A DNA stretch of 64,000 nt, taken from Sphingomonas sediminicola (lineage in GTDB: Bacteria > Pseudomonadota > Alphaproteobacteria > Sphingomonadales > Sphingomonadaceae). The position numbers and the translations under genes were made by a program. Shown one piece after another: positions 35,921 to 43,975 of this stretch. Below the pieces are notes generated by a model. The model had not been told where the DNA came from, made no database searches, and saw nothing but the letters and a program-made list of their open reading frames with translations. The stretch covers positions 2,513,501-2,577,500 of the forward strand of contig NZ_CP060782.1 in NCBI RefSeq assembly GCF_014489515.1, read 5' to 3'. The stretch's first letter is position 1. Each line of letters begins with the position of its first letter.

Positions 35921-36533
35921 AGCGGCCGCTGCTCATCACCGATTGTGACGAAGTGCTGTTGCATATGGTCAGCCACTTCGCCGAGTGGCTGGAGGCGGAG
36001 CATGGTGTCCGCTTCGAGCTGGAAACCGGCCGCTGGTCCGAGGCGATGACCGTCGTCCAGACAGGCGAGTCGCTTGCGCTCGACCAGGCCTGGATCCTGC
36101 TCGACGCGTTCTTTCGCGGGGAAATGCACCGCCAGACCTTGGTTCCGGGGCAGTAGAAGCGCTCGGCCGGATCGGCGAGGCCGCGGACATCGTCATCCTC
36201 ACCAACCTCGGCAACGAGGCGCATCCCTGGCGCGTGGAGCAGCTTGCAAGCCACGGCATACGCCATGACGTCATCTGCAACACCGGCGGCAAGGGCGCGC
36301 CGGTGAAGCAGCTGCTCAAGAAGCGCCGTCCCTCGGGAGCCGTGTTCGTCGACGATCTGCCGATGCATCACGCTTCGGTCGCGAAACATGCTCCCAAGGT
36401 CTGGCGGCTTCACATGATCGCGGAGCCTCGCGTTGCGGGAGCCGTTCCAATGGCCGAGCACGCCCACGCGCGGATCGACGACTGGCCCACCGCCACCGAC
36501 TGGATCCTCGACAAGCTTTCGGAGAAGAAATGA
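35917..36533 (+). CDS. HAD superfamily hydrolase, one frameshift
   Basis: About 205 aa after joining a shift in a GGGG run at 36147-36150. The N-terminus is LLITDCDEVLLHM (HAD motif I DxD), the middle has AADIVILTNLGNEAH (motif II), then GGKGAPVKQLLKK and AVFVDDLPMHHASV (motif IV). No large cap, so small phosphate monoesters are possible substrates. Sits between the DUF3572 gene and an SDR gene with 4-bp overlaps on both sides, a clear operon. Confidence 0.8.
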
Positions 36534-37276
36534 CCAAGACCATCCTCATTACTGGCGCGACTGCGGGATTTGGTCAGGCCGCGGCAAGGCGCTTTGCAGC
36601 CGACGGATGGCGAGTTATCGGCACCGGCCGTCGCGCCGAGAGGCTCCGAGAGCTTCAGCAAGAGCTGGGCGACGCCCTCCTGCCGCTGGAAATCGACATG
36701 CGCGATCGCGAGGCCGTCGAAAGCCTTTCGAATCTTTCGCCGCCCTGGGGCGACATCGACCTCCTGCTCAACAATGCGGGCTTGGCGCCACCAATGACCC
36801 CGATGCCGGAGACGGATTGGGAGCGGATCGAAGAAGTCCTAGACACAAATATCGCGGGATTGGTCGCGCTCACTCGCGTGCTTCTTCCGAAGCTGGTCGA
36901 GCGCAAGGGGCAGATCATCAACCTGTCCTCGGTCGCTGCGACGTATCCCTACAAAGGTGGAGCGGTCTATGCAGGGACCAAGGCGTTCGTCCGCCAGTTC
37001 TCGCTTGACCTTCGTTGCGACCTCGCCGGAACCGGTGTCCGGGTGACCTCGATCGAGCCGGGCATGGCCGAGACCGAGTTCACTATTGTGAGGACAGGAG
37101 GGGACAAGGCTGCCTCGGACGCGCTCTATGCAAACATGAAGCCGATGACCTCGGAAGACCTCGCGGACCTGTTCTGGTGGCTGGCCAACCTGCCGCCGCA
37201 CCTCAACATCAACACGATCGAGCTGATGCCGGTCAGCCAGAGCTGGGCCGGCTTCACCGTTAACCGCGAGGGTTGA
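36530..37276 (+). CDS. Short-chain dehydrogenase/reductase (YdfG-like)
   Basis: 248 aa. Cofactor motif TGATAGFG (residues 7-14), with GTGRRAERL favouring NADP(H), NNAG at about 80, catalytic Ser in NLSSVAATYPYKGG, then YxxxK in VYAGTKAFVRQ near 150. The C-terminus (EDLADLFWWLANLPPHLNIN, TIELMPVSQSW) is that of the YdfG/serine 3-dehydrogenase group that oxidises 3-hydroxy acids including L-allo-threonine. Substrate inferred from family. Confidence 0.9.
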   Translation: MTKTILITGATAGFGQAAARRFAADGWRVIGTGRRAERLRELQQELGDALLPLEIDMRDREAVESLSNLSPPWGDIDLLLNNAGLAPPMTPMPETDWERIEEVLDTNIAGLVALTRVLLPKLVERKGQIINLSSVAATYPYKGGAVYAGTKAFVRQFSLDLRCDLAGTGVRVTSIEPGMAETEFTIVRTGGDKAASDALYANMKPMTSEDLADLFWWLANLPPHLNINTIELMPVSQSWAGFTVNREG

Positions 37277-37308
37277 CCAGAAGCGCCAGCGGGTGTTGAG
37301 GCGCGGCC

Positions 37309-37769
37309 ATGAGCATCGACCAGCGCCTCGCCGAACTCGGCATCACCCTTCCGCAGCCCGCAGCCCCCGTTGCCTCTTACGTCCCGGCGGTCGAGCAAGG
37401 CGGCCTGCTTCACATCTCCGGCCAGATCAGCTTCTCCGAAGATGGGAATCTCATTCAAGGTCGTCTTGGCGAAGACATGAACCTGGAACGTGGAACCGCG
37501 GCTGCGCGCCGTTGCGGGATCATGCTCCTGGCGCAGATGAAGGCGGCGCTCGGTTCGCTAGATCGAGTTGAGAAGGTCGTGAAGCTCGGCGTGTTCGTGA
37601 ATAGCGCGCCTGACTTTACCGACCAGCCGAAAGTCGCGAACGGTGCTTCCGAGCTGATGCAGGAAGTGTTCGGCGAGGCCGGCCGGCACGCGCGCAGCGC
37701 CGTCGGCGTCGCGGTCCTGCCCTGGGTGTCGCCGTCGAAGTGGATGCGATCGTCGCGGTCAAAGCCTGA
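37309..37769 (+). CDS. RidA family (YjgF/YER057c) deaminase, frameshift near 3' end
   Basis: About 153 aa. Starts SIDQRLAELGITLPQPAAPV, then LHISGQISF and RLGEDMNLERG and ends with the typical RSAVGVAVLPLGVAVEVDAIV if one C is added at about 37720-37724; otherwise the frame runs into the GDPD gene as an apparent fusion. RidA proteins hydrolyse reactive enamine/imine intermediates from PLP enzymes; this is the longer COG0251-type group. It lies 33 bp after the SDR gene. Confidence 0.8.
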
Positions 37770-38454
37770 CCCGCTCGAGCCGGGCCCGAAAGGGTTCGCG
37801 CACCGGGGCCTGCACTACGGCTCTGGCTTTCCCGAGAATAGCCTGATCGCGTCCGCCGCAGCGCTCGAGCTTGGCGCGGGCATCGAATGCGACCTGAGGC
37901 TTACCGCCGACGACCAGATTCTCGTCTTTCACGACGCGGATGCCTGGCGCATGTGCGGCAGTCCGCTTCGCATCGGCCAATCCACCCATGAGGAGCTAAA
38001 GAAGCTCAAGGTCGGTGAGGGCCCACTGCCGACCCTCGAAAGCCTTCTCGCGCTAGTGAAAGGCGACGCTCCGCTGCTGCTGGAAGTGAAGGTCGACAGC
38101 GATATCTGGCGCTGGGTGCCTGCACTACGGCGTGCGCTCGCGGGCTACGCCGGTCCGTTTGGGGTGATGAGCTTCGATGCTCGCCTGGCGAGGCTTTTGA
38201 AGACGAACATGCCTGACGTTCGGCGCGGACTTGTCGTTCGCGATGACCTTTCGCCCCTGCAACGCAGCCTTGCGATCTGGCTTGCCGATCCCGATTTTCT
38301 CGCCGTGGATCGTACTTCTCTCGGAAAATCATGGATCGCCCGCGAACGGGAGCGGATGCCAGTCTACAGCTGGACGATACGATCGCCCGAGCAGCGCGCG
38401 CAAGCGCAGGTTCACGCCGATGCCCTTATCTGGGAAGCCGATGGCCGACCGTGA
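37744..38454 (+). CDS. Glycerophosphodiester phosphodiesterase family protein
   Basis: About 236 aa from the ATG at 37744 (overlapping ridA). Motifs: FAHRGLHYG (catalytic His), PENSLIA, GIECDLRLTADDQILVFHDA (metal ligands and second His), LLLEVKVD, GVMSFD. This is a cytoplasmic GDPD without signal peptide that cleaves glycerophosphodiesters to glycerol-3-phosphate. The contiguous frame with RidA is probably an artefact of a missing base, not a true fusion. Confidence 0.82.
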   Translation: MRSSRSKPDPLEPGPKGFAHRGLHYGSGFPENSLIASAAALELGAGIECDLRLTADDQILVFHDADAWRMCGSPLRIGQSTHEELKKLKVGEGPLPTLESLLALVKGDAPLLLEVKVDSDIWRWVPALRRALAGYAGPFGVMSFDARLARLLKTNMPDVRRGLVVRDDLSPLQRSLAIWLADPDFLAVDRTSLGKSWIARERERMPVYSWTIRSPEQRAQAQVHADALIWEADGRP

Positions 38455-39580
38455 ATCGGAAGTAATTGCCAAACTGGCGTCGGGGGTGAGCGGTCTCAAC
38501 AGCCACGCCTGGGACAGGCTTTCGGGCGATGACCCGTTCGTAAGCCATGCCTTCCTCTCGGCGCTCGAGGAGTCGGGCAGCGTCGGCAAAGGCACCGGCT
38601 GGACGCCTGCGGCCATCCTTGTCGAGGACGAATCTTCCCGTCTGATTTCGGCGGCGCCCGCCTATCTGAAAACTCACAGCCAGGGCGAATATGTATTCGA
38701 CCATGGCTGGGCCGACGCCTTTGAGCGCGCGGGCGGGACCTATTACCCGAAGCTTCAGATCGCCGTTCCCTTCACCCCCGTGCCCGGGCCGCGCTTGCTC
38801 GGCACCCAGCCGCAGCACTTGCTTGCGGCTGCCGAGGCGGTGGTCGTCCAAAATGAGATCTCATCGGCGCATATGACCTTCATCGATGAGGGTGGCGTCG
38901 CCGAATGCGAGCGGCGCAATTGGCTCATCCGGGATGGCATCCAGTACCATTGGCGGAACCGCGGCTACGGCAGTTTCGAAGACTTTCTTGCGGCGCTGAC
39001 CAGCCGCAAGCGCAAGGCGATCCGCAAGGAACGTGACGCAGCGCGGCATGGTTTCGAGTTCCGAACTCTGCGTGGTGCCGAGATCGGCGCGGCTGACTGG
39101 GACTGGATGTGGCGCTTCTACCAGGACACCGGCTCCCGCAAATGGGGACGGCCTTACCTGACCCGCAAATTCTTCGACCTCATTGGCCAGAGCATGGGCA
39201 ACAAGCTGCTCCTGTTCCTCGCCATGCGCGACGGCGAGCCGGTCGCCGGCGCCCTGAATCTCATAGGCCAGGACACACTTTACGGCCGTTACTGGGGAAC
39301 GGTCGACGAGGTCCCGTTCCTTCATTTCGAGCTCTGCTACTACCAGGCGATCGAGTGGGCGATCGCGAATGGTGTGACCTGTGTGCAGGCTGGTGCGCAG
39401 GGCGAGCACAAGCTTGCGCGCGGCTACGAGCCAGTGGTCACCAAGTCAGCGCATTTCATCGTCGATCCGGGATTCCGCGACGCGGTCGAGCAGTTCCTGG
39501 TCGAGGAGCGGCGGGCAATCGGCGCGGAGTTGGACTGGCTGCGGCGGGCTCTGCCCTACCGCATGTCTTCCTCAGCGTAG
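38441..39580 (+). CDS. GNAT/FemAB-like acyltransferase (DUF482 family)
   Basis: 379 aa from ATG 38441 (MADRESEVIAKLASGVSGLN), overlapping the GDPD stop by 14 bp; earlier ATGs lie within GDPD. Motifs: WDRLSGDDPFVSHAFLSALE, YVFDHGWADAFERAGGTYYP, RKRKAIRKERDAA, FLAMRDGEPVAGALNLIG, TLYGRYWG and CYYQAIEWAIANG. This is the DUF482 peptidogalycan-biosynthesis/FemAB-like group, inferred N-acyltransferases of unknown substrate. Convergent with the isoaspartyl peptidase gene, 3' ends overlapping by 25 bp. Confidence 0.85.
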   Translation: MADRESEVIAKLASGVSGLNSHAWDRLSGDDPFVSHAFLSALEESGSVGKGTGWTPAAILVEDESSRLISAAPAYLKTHSQGEYVFDHGWADAFERAGGTYYPKLQIAVPFTPVPGPRLLGTQPQHLLAAAEAVVVQNEISSAHMTFIDEGGVAECERRNWLIRDGIQYHWRNRGYGSFEDFLAALTSRKRKAIRKERDAARHGFEFRTLRGAEIGAADWDWMWRFYQDTGSRKWGRPYLTRKFFDLIGQSMGNKLLLFLAMRDGEPVAGALNLIGQDTLYGRYWGTVDEVPFLHFELCYYQAIEWAIANGVTCVQAGAQGEHKLARGYEPVVTKSAHFIVDPGFRDAVEQFLVEERRAIGAELDWLRRALPYRMSSSA

Positions 39581-40479
39581 ATCGCGACCTTCTGCATCTC
39601 CGGGCCAGCGACGCCGCGATACATGGCGCGTGTCGTGAATCCCCAGGCACAATCGCCGCTCGGCGAGACGGCAATCAGTCCGCCCAATCCGCCGAGCTGT
39701 TTAATGTCTTCCAGCGTTCCGTCGAGCGCGTCCTGAAGCGTCTCTCCGGCCAGGCGAACTCGTTCACCCAACTGATGGCCGGCGACGGCGCGAATGAAAT
39801 ATTCGCCCGAGCCGGTCGCCGAAACCGCTGCGGAGCGGTCGTCGGCGTAAGTGCCGGCGCCAATCAGGGGCGAGTCGCCGATCCGGCCCCACTGTTTGGC
39901 CGTCAGTCCGCCCGTCGATGTAGCGGCGGCCACATGCCCGTTCGTATCAACCGCAACCGCGCCGACGGTTCCGTATTTGACGTCAGCGTCGAAGCCGCCT
40001 TTTTCGAGCAATTCGTCGAGCTGCCGACGGCGTTCGCCGGTCACGAACCAGCTGTTGTCGACCTGCGCGAGCCCGGCCTCGATCGCGAGACGATCGGCGC
40101 CTTCATATGAGAGGAACACGTGCGGACCGCGCTCCATCAATGTGCGCGCCAGGCTGATCGGCGCGCGGGTTGTGCGGACTCCTGCAACGGCGCCGGCCCG
40201 GCGATCCTCACCGTCCATGATGGCGGCATCGAGCTCGACGATGCCCTGCGCGTTGAGGGTGCTTCCGCGTCCGGCGTTGAAGCAGGGGTCGTCCTCCAGC
40301 ACTCGAACAGCAGCCTCGACCGCGTCGACCGCGCTTCCGCCGTTGTTCAGGATCGCAGACCCCGCCTCGAGAGCATTGCGCAATCCCTGCCGCGCACGCT
40401 CTTCATGATCTTCGTCGCCATGGACCGGGCGCATCGCACCTGCGCCGCCATGAATCACAAGCTTCCAGGAGATAGTCAT
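39556..40479 (-). CDS. iaaA: Isoaspartyl peptidase / L-asparaginase (Ntn hydrolase)
   Basis: 307 aa from MTISWKLVIHGGAGAMRP; the ATG at 40497 is also possible, but AGGA sits upstream of 40479. Motifs: FNAGRGSTLNAQG, ELDAAIMDG and the autocleavage site YGTVGAVAVD, where the Thr becomes the N-terminal nucleophile of the beta chain, followed by ATSTGG and GRIGDSPLIGAGTYAD. It degrades isoaspartyl dipeptides and asparagine. Length is normal. Confidence 0.92.
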   Translation of the reverse strand: MTISWKLVIHGGAGAMRPVHGDEDHEERARQGLRNALEAGSAILNNGGSAVDAVEAAVRVLEDDPCFNAGRGSTLNAQGIVELDAAIMDGEDRRAGAVAGVRTTRAPISLARTLMERGPHVFLSYEGADRLAIEAGLAQVDNSWFVTGERRRQLDELLEKGGFDADVKYGTVGAVAVDTNGHVAAATSTGGLTAKQWGRIGDSPLIGAGTYADDRSAAVSATGSGEYFIRAVAGHQLGERVRLAGETLQDALDGTLEDIKQLGGLGGLIAVSPSGDCAWGFTTRAMYRGVAGPEMQKVAIYAEEDMR

Positions 40480-40531
40480 GGGGGCGTTCCTAGCCACCGA
40501 CGGGTTCCAAATCCACGTCGCTGATGTCGGA

Positions 40532-40560
40532 TTGACTCAGATTGAGTGCGATATTATTTT
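40532..40560 (+). promoter_or_regulatory. Sigma-70-type promoter of the SPFH gene
   Basis: TTGACT at 40532-40537, a 17-bp spacer and TATTTT at 40555-40560. GATAT is repeated directly at 40550 and 40561 around the -10, a possible regulator site. A GGGAGG ribosome site lies before the GTG at 40587. Confidence 0.55.
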
Positions 40561-40586
40561 GATATCACTTTAACAGGGAGGTTCTC

Positions 40587-41485
40587 GTGGCTGACAATGT
40601 CACCGCCTTGAAGGCCAGCCGGGAGCGGGCGGCCTCAACATCCAGCGGCTACCTGATGCTGTTTCTCTTGTTGCTCGACATCCTTCTCATTGCTTTTGGC
40701 GCCTACAATCTGAGCAATTACGCGGCCGGCTGGGCGCCGGTCCTAGCGGTGCTCCTCGGACCGATCGCGCTGCTGCTCATCGCGCCAGGATTCTTCATGT
40801 TGCAGCCCAACCAGGCCTCCGCGATCACCTTGTTCGGGGATTACCGCGGCACGGATCGTGCAACGGGCCTCCGCTGGGTGTGGCCATGGATGATTCGCAA
40901 GAAGGTCTCGGTCCGATCGGTCAACTTCATTTCCGAGCGAATCAAGGTCAACGACCTGCGCGGCAACCCGATCGAAATGGCAGCCCAGATCGTCTGGCGC
41001 GTGGTCGATACGGCTCAGGCCCTGTTCGACGTCGACGACTATAGGGAGTTCGTGAAGGTCCAGGTGGAAGCGGCGATCCGCACCATCGGCTCGCGCTATC
41101 CGTACGACGATTTCGAGCACAAAGAGATCACCCTTCGCGGCAACCACGACGAGGTCGGGGTCGAGCTTCGCAAGGAGCTGATCGCGCGTCTTGCGGTCGC
41201 CGGAATCACGATCGACGAATGTGGCTTCACGCACCTCGCCTATGCGACTGAGATCGCCGGCGCGATGCTACGTCGTCAGCAGGCGCAGGCAGTCGTCGCG
41301 GCTCGCCGGACACTCGTCGATGGCGCGGTGGGCATGGTCGAGATGGCGCTCGCGTCCTTGTCCGAGAAAGGGTCGTCCACCTCGATGACGAGCGGCGGGC
41401 GGCCATGGTCTCGAACCTGATGGTCGTGCTCTGCGGTGAGCGTGACACGCAGCCCGTGGTGAACACCGGCACGCTCTACACCTAG
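40587..41485 (+). CDS. SPFH/band-7 (stomatin-like) membrane protein, frameshift near 3' end
   Basis: About 299 aa. Two N-terminal membrane helices ([20 protein letters not shown] and [17 protein letters not shown]), then the band-7 domain ([39 protein letters not shown]) and a coiled region ([14 protein letters not shown]). A missing base at a GGG run (41370-41372) displaces the last 38 residues; the restored end VNTGTLYT is typical of the family. Co-transcribed with the Arc-like gene 6 bp downstream, a known pairing. Confidence 0.85.
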
Positions 41486-41491
41486 GTCAAA

Positions 41492-41692
41492 ATGGCTGGC
41501 GGCGGCGAGCGCAAGGCATATCCGTTGAGGGTCGACCCGGACCTTTGGTCCGCAGTCGAGCGCTGTGCCGCCGCCGACCTGAGGAGCGTCAACAGCCAAG
41601 TCGAATGCCTGCTTAGAGAGGCGCTGAAGGCCCGCGGCGTGAAATTGGAGCCACCACAGCCGGTCAAGCGCGGCCGCCCCAAGAAGGGCTGA
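41492..41692 (+). CDS. Arc-type DNA-binding (toxin-antitoxin-like) protein
   Basis: 66 aa. Ribbon-helix-helix pattern: KAYPLRVDPDLWSAVERCAA, then ADLRSVNSQVECLLREALKA, ending in a basic KRGRPKKG tail. It follows the SPFH gene directly; RHH proteins in this position occur repeatedly with SPFH genes. There is no toxin gene, so regulation of its own operon is a better guess than an antitoxin role. Confidence 0.85.
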   Translation: MAGGGERKAYPLRVDPDLWSAVERCAAADLRSVNSQVECLLREALKARGVKLEPPQPVKRGRPKKG

Positions 41693-41696
41693 TCGA

Positions 41697-43496
41697 CTAG
41701 CCGACCGAAAGATCGTGCTGCTGGTTCAGCAGCCTCCACTCGTCGAGATCCGCATGCATCGCTCGCGCGGCCTGTTCGACAAGGTCTCCCGCCCGCGGAA
41801 GGTTCGCAGGCTCCCGCTCCAGGCGATCGACGATCTGTTCCAGGACCTGCGCGGTCTGCTCCGATCGCACCGCGCTCCCTACATAGTCGCCCTGGACCCT
41901 GATGCCGAAGACTGCAGTGCCGATGGCCGGGAGGCCTGCAGACAGGAGGGTGAACCAATTGCTGTTGTGCTTGACCCAGGCCGGATCGACCACGAACCCG
42001 ATGAGCAGGGCGATGCAGCCCACGAGCGCGAGGGCGAACAGGCTGTAGCCGAATATCTCGAGACGGTGGTCGAGCCGTTCGACCTGCCGCGCGGTCGAAC
42101 GGTGGTAGTCGATTTGCGGGGTGATCTCATGTTCGGCGATCGTTTCTGTGAGGATCTTGAGCTTATCCTGCGTGAGCCGCCCGGAAGGGCAAGCCATCGC
42201 CCGCCACACCGCGATTGCATACCAGTCGATCCACCGTCGAGCGACCGGATTTGCGCTGGTTCCGGGTGGGTCCGGCGCCGCCAAGGCAAGCATTTTCAGG
42301 CTGCGCATGGGCCGAAGACGCTCGGCCAGCTGACGATAATCGAGCCAGCGACGGTGCCATTGCTGCCTGGTGCCAAACCAGGTGTTGAAGAGGATCGCGA
42401 GCACCGCGATGAGCTCGGCGACTGCAAGATACTTCTTCGCGTCGGGAAGGACCAATGTGGTCAGCGCGAGCAGTACGGCCAGCGCACCCAGCACGAAATT
42501 GAACACGTGCCCGCTCCGGTAAGATTGGGCGAAATGGGTGGCGAGGCTGTCGGCCCACTCGTACCAATTCTGGAGGGAAGTGAGCGGCGCGCTGACGGCC
42601 TGCACTCGCTCGCATGCGTCGCAATAGCTCCGCCATTCGGCATGGGACTGCTCGAACGCCGCATCGGCTCGCCAGTGCTGTCGGCGGAAGCGCGATACTC
42701 CGGTCGCGGCGAGTAGAAGCGGATATTCGATCCGTGCCTTCACCTTCCGCCGGCATTCGCTCTGGAACTTGTGGATGAAGTTACGCTCCTGCGCGCCTGG
42801 CGGCGGGGTCACCAGCGCGTTGAGAACGTCGTTCAACTCTTCATTGGAAAAGCCTCGAACGTTCGCCGTGTCTTCGGCGCTTGTAATGACGGCGGGCTCG
42901 AAGGCGCTCCATCTCAGGGTAATTGGCTGCGAGGCCGAAATCGGAACGTGGATCGTGGGTGTCGCTCGGTCATGAGCTAGCCGCACGATTTCGCCAGTCC
43001 CGCCGCGCCCCCTGGGCGGGAGGCCATCCCATACGGCGATTAGCAGATCGCTGTGAGCAACCGTTGCACGCCCGGCCATGACGTAGCTCTCGAGCAAATG
43101 GCTCGTGTGCCCGGGAAGCTCGAGCACGCAGGACGCGCGCGAGAGTAGCGCGTCGAATTCGGCGCGGCCGGCCGCTTCCGCCATGTCCTCAAGATATCGG
43201 TCGCGTTCGAACGGAAGGATTGCGTGCAGCTCGAAACCGAGCTCCAGCGCGATTGCGGCGGCGATCTGATCGGCCCCGTCTGCCAGCGGCGAGACGAATA
43301 GCAGCCGCAGCGGTGCATCGGAAAAGAACTCGCAGTTCGCGCGCCGCACGTCATTTGCCGTGGCCGCAATCGCCACGAGAACGTCGCGCAGCCGGCTCTT
43401 CAGCGCCTCAACCGCATCCGCGGCAAGGGCATCCCTTCGGTGGCCGGTCACCCCAACCGCAAGGACGAACGGCAGCGATGGTGGGCACTCCCGCAT
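41697..43496 (-). CDS. SLOG-SLATT-like membrane protein (putative nucleotide-sensing effector)
   Basis: 599 aa. The N-terminal half has a SLOG/Rossmann-like start VLAVGVTGHRRDAL, then LRLLFVSPLADGADQIAAAI, FELHAILPFERDRYLEDM and DLLIAVWDGLPPRGRGGT, as in nucleotide-binding LOG/SLOG domains. The C-terminal half has two pairs of membrane helices, about 325-375 and 480-530, separated by a helical region, the layout of SLATT domains, which in published comparative work are proposed pore-forming effectors gated by nucleotide signals. Third gene of the TIR operon. Function inferred. Confidence 0.7.
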   Translation of the reverse strand: MRECPPSLPFVLAVGVTGHRRDALAADAVEALKSRLRDVLVAIAATANDVRRANCEFFSDAPLRLLFVSPLADGADQIAAAIALELGFELHAILPFERDRYLEDMAEAAGRAEFDALLSRASCVLELPGHTSHLLESYVMAGRATVAHSDLLIAVWDGLPPRGRGGTGEIVRLAHDRATPTIHVPISASQPITLRWSAFEPAVITSAEDTANVRGFSNEELNDVLNALVTPPPGAQERNFIHKFQSECRRKVKARIEYPLLLAATGVSRFRRQHWRADAAFEQSHAEWRSYCDACERVQAVSAPLTSLQNWYEWADSLATHFAQSYRSGHVFNFVLGALAVLLALTTLVLPDAKKYLAVAELIAVLAILFNTWFGTRQQWHRRWLDYRQLAERLRPMRSLKMLALAAPDPPGTSANPVARRWIDWYAIAVWRAMACPSGRLTQDKLKILTETIAEHEITPQIDYHRSTARQVERLDHRLEIFGYSLFALALVGCIALLIGFVVDPAWVKHNSNWFTLLSAGLPAIGTAVFGIRVQGDYVGSAVRSEQTAQVLEQIVDRLEREPANLPRAGDLVEQAARAMHADLDEWRLLNQQHDLSVG

Positions 43497-43550
43497 ACGG
43501 CGACGACCCGACTGGTGCAGGTTCAGCTCAGGCGCAGTGATCGCTCGCTC

Positions 43551-43949
43551 CTATTGCGCACTAGTCCCGCCGTTCTTGAACTCAGGATCGCAAGGCTCGG
43601 CCTTATTGGCCTGGTCGACGAAGTTCAGCTGATACCGAAGTATCGATTCCTTGTCGTTCTTGTTGACGAGCTTCAGCGTGTTGTCATCGCAGCTCACGAC
43701 CTCGATCTGCTTGTCAGTCGCTCCTGGGGAAGGGCACTGACCGTCCGCATTCTCGTGAATCCAGATCGGCTGCTCGGTATCGAAGCGAAGCTTCCGGCTG
43801 GTTGTGTCTTGAAGCTTGAACTCTACCAGCACGTCGTTGTCGCCCTTATCGAATTCGATCCGCGAGACTTTTGCTTTCTTCCCGTCGATTTCCCAATCGA
43901 TGAGGCCCTTGTCGCCTTTCTTGGCCTCGACTTTCACGTCCTTTGCCAT
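43551..43949 (-). CDS. Hypothetical protein in TIR / SLOG-SLATT operon
   Basis: 132 aa from MAKDVKVEAKKGDKGLIDWE with GAGGAG upstream. It looks all-beta and soluble (KVSRIEFDKGDNDVLVEFKL, SILRYQLNFVDQ). Three Cys residues (GQCPSPG, VVSCDDN, EPCDPEF) may form a metal site or disulfide. No signal peptide. I do not recognise a family. It lies 26 bp after the TIR gene and 54 bp before the SLOG-SLATT gene, so it is probably part of the same functional unit. Confidence 0.65.
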   Translation of the reverse strand: MAKDVKVEAKKGDKGLIDWEIDGKKAKVSRIEFDKGDNDVLVEFKLQDTTSRKLRFDTEQPIWIHENADGQCPSPGATDKQIEVVSCDDNTLKLVNKNDKESILRYQLNFVDQANKAEPCDPEFKNGGTSAQ

Positions 43950-43975
43950 GACCGAGCTCCTCTTCTCGTTTTCGT

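Noticed and set aside
37309..38454. Continuous open frame reading as a RidA-GDPD fusion protein
   Set aside because: Adding one C near 37720 restores the standard RidA ending, and the GDPD part has its own ATG; an assembly error explains the fusion better than a new domain architecture.
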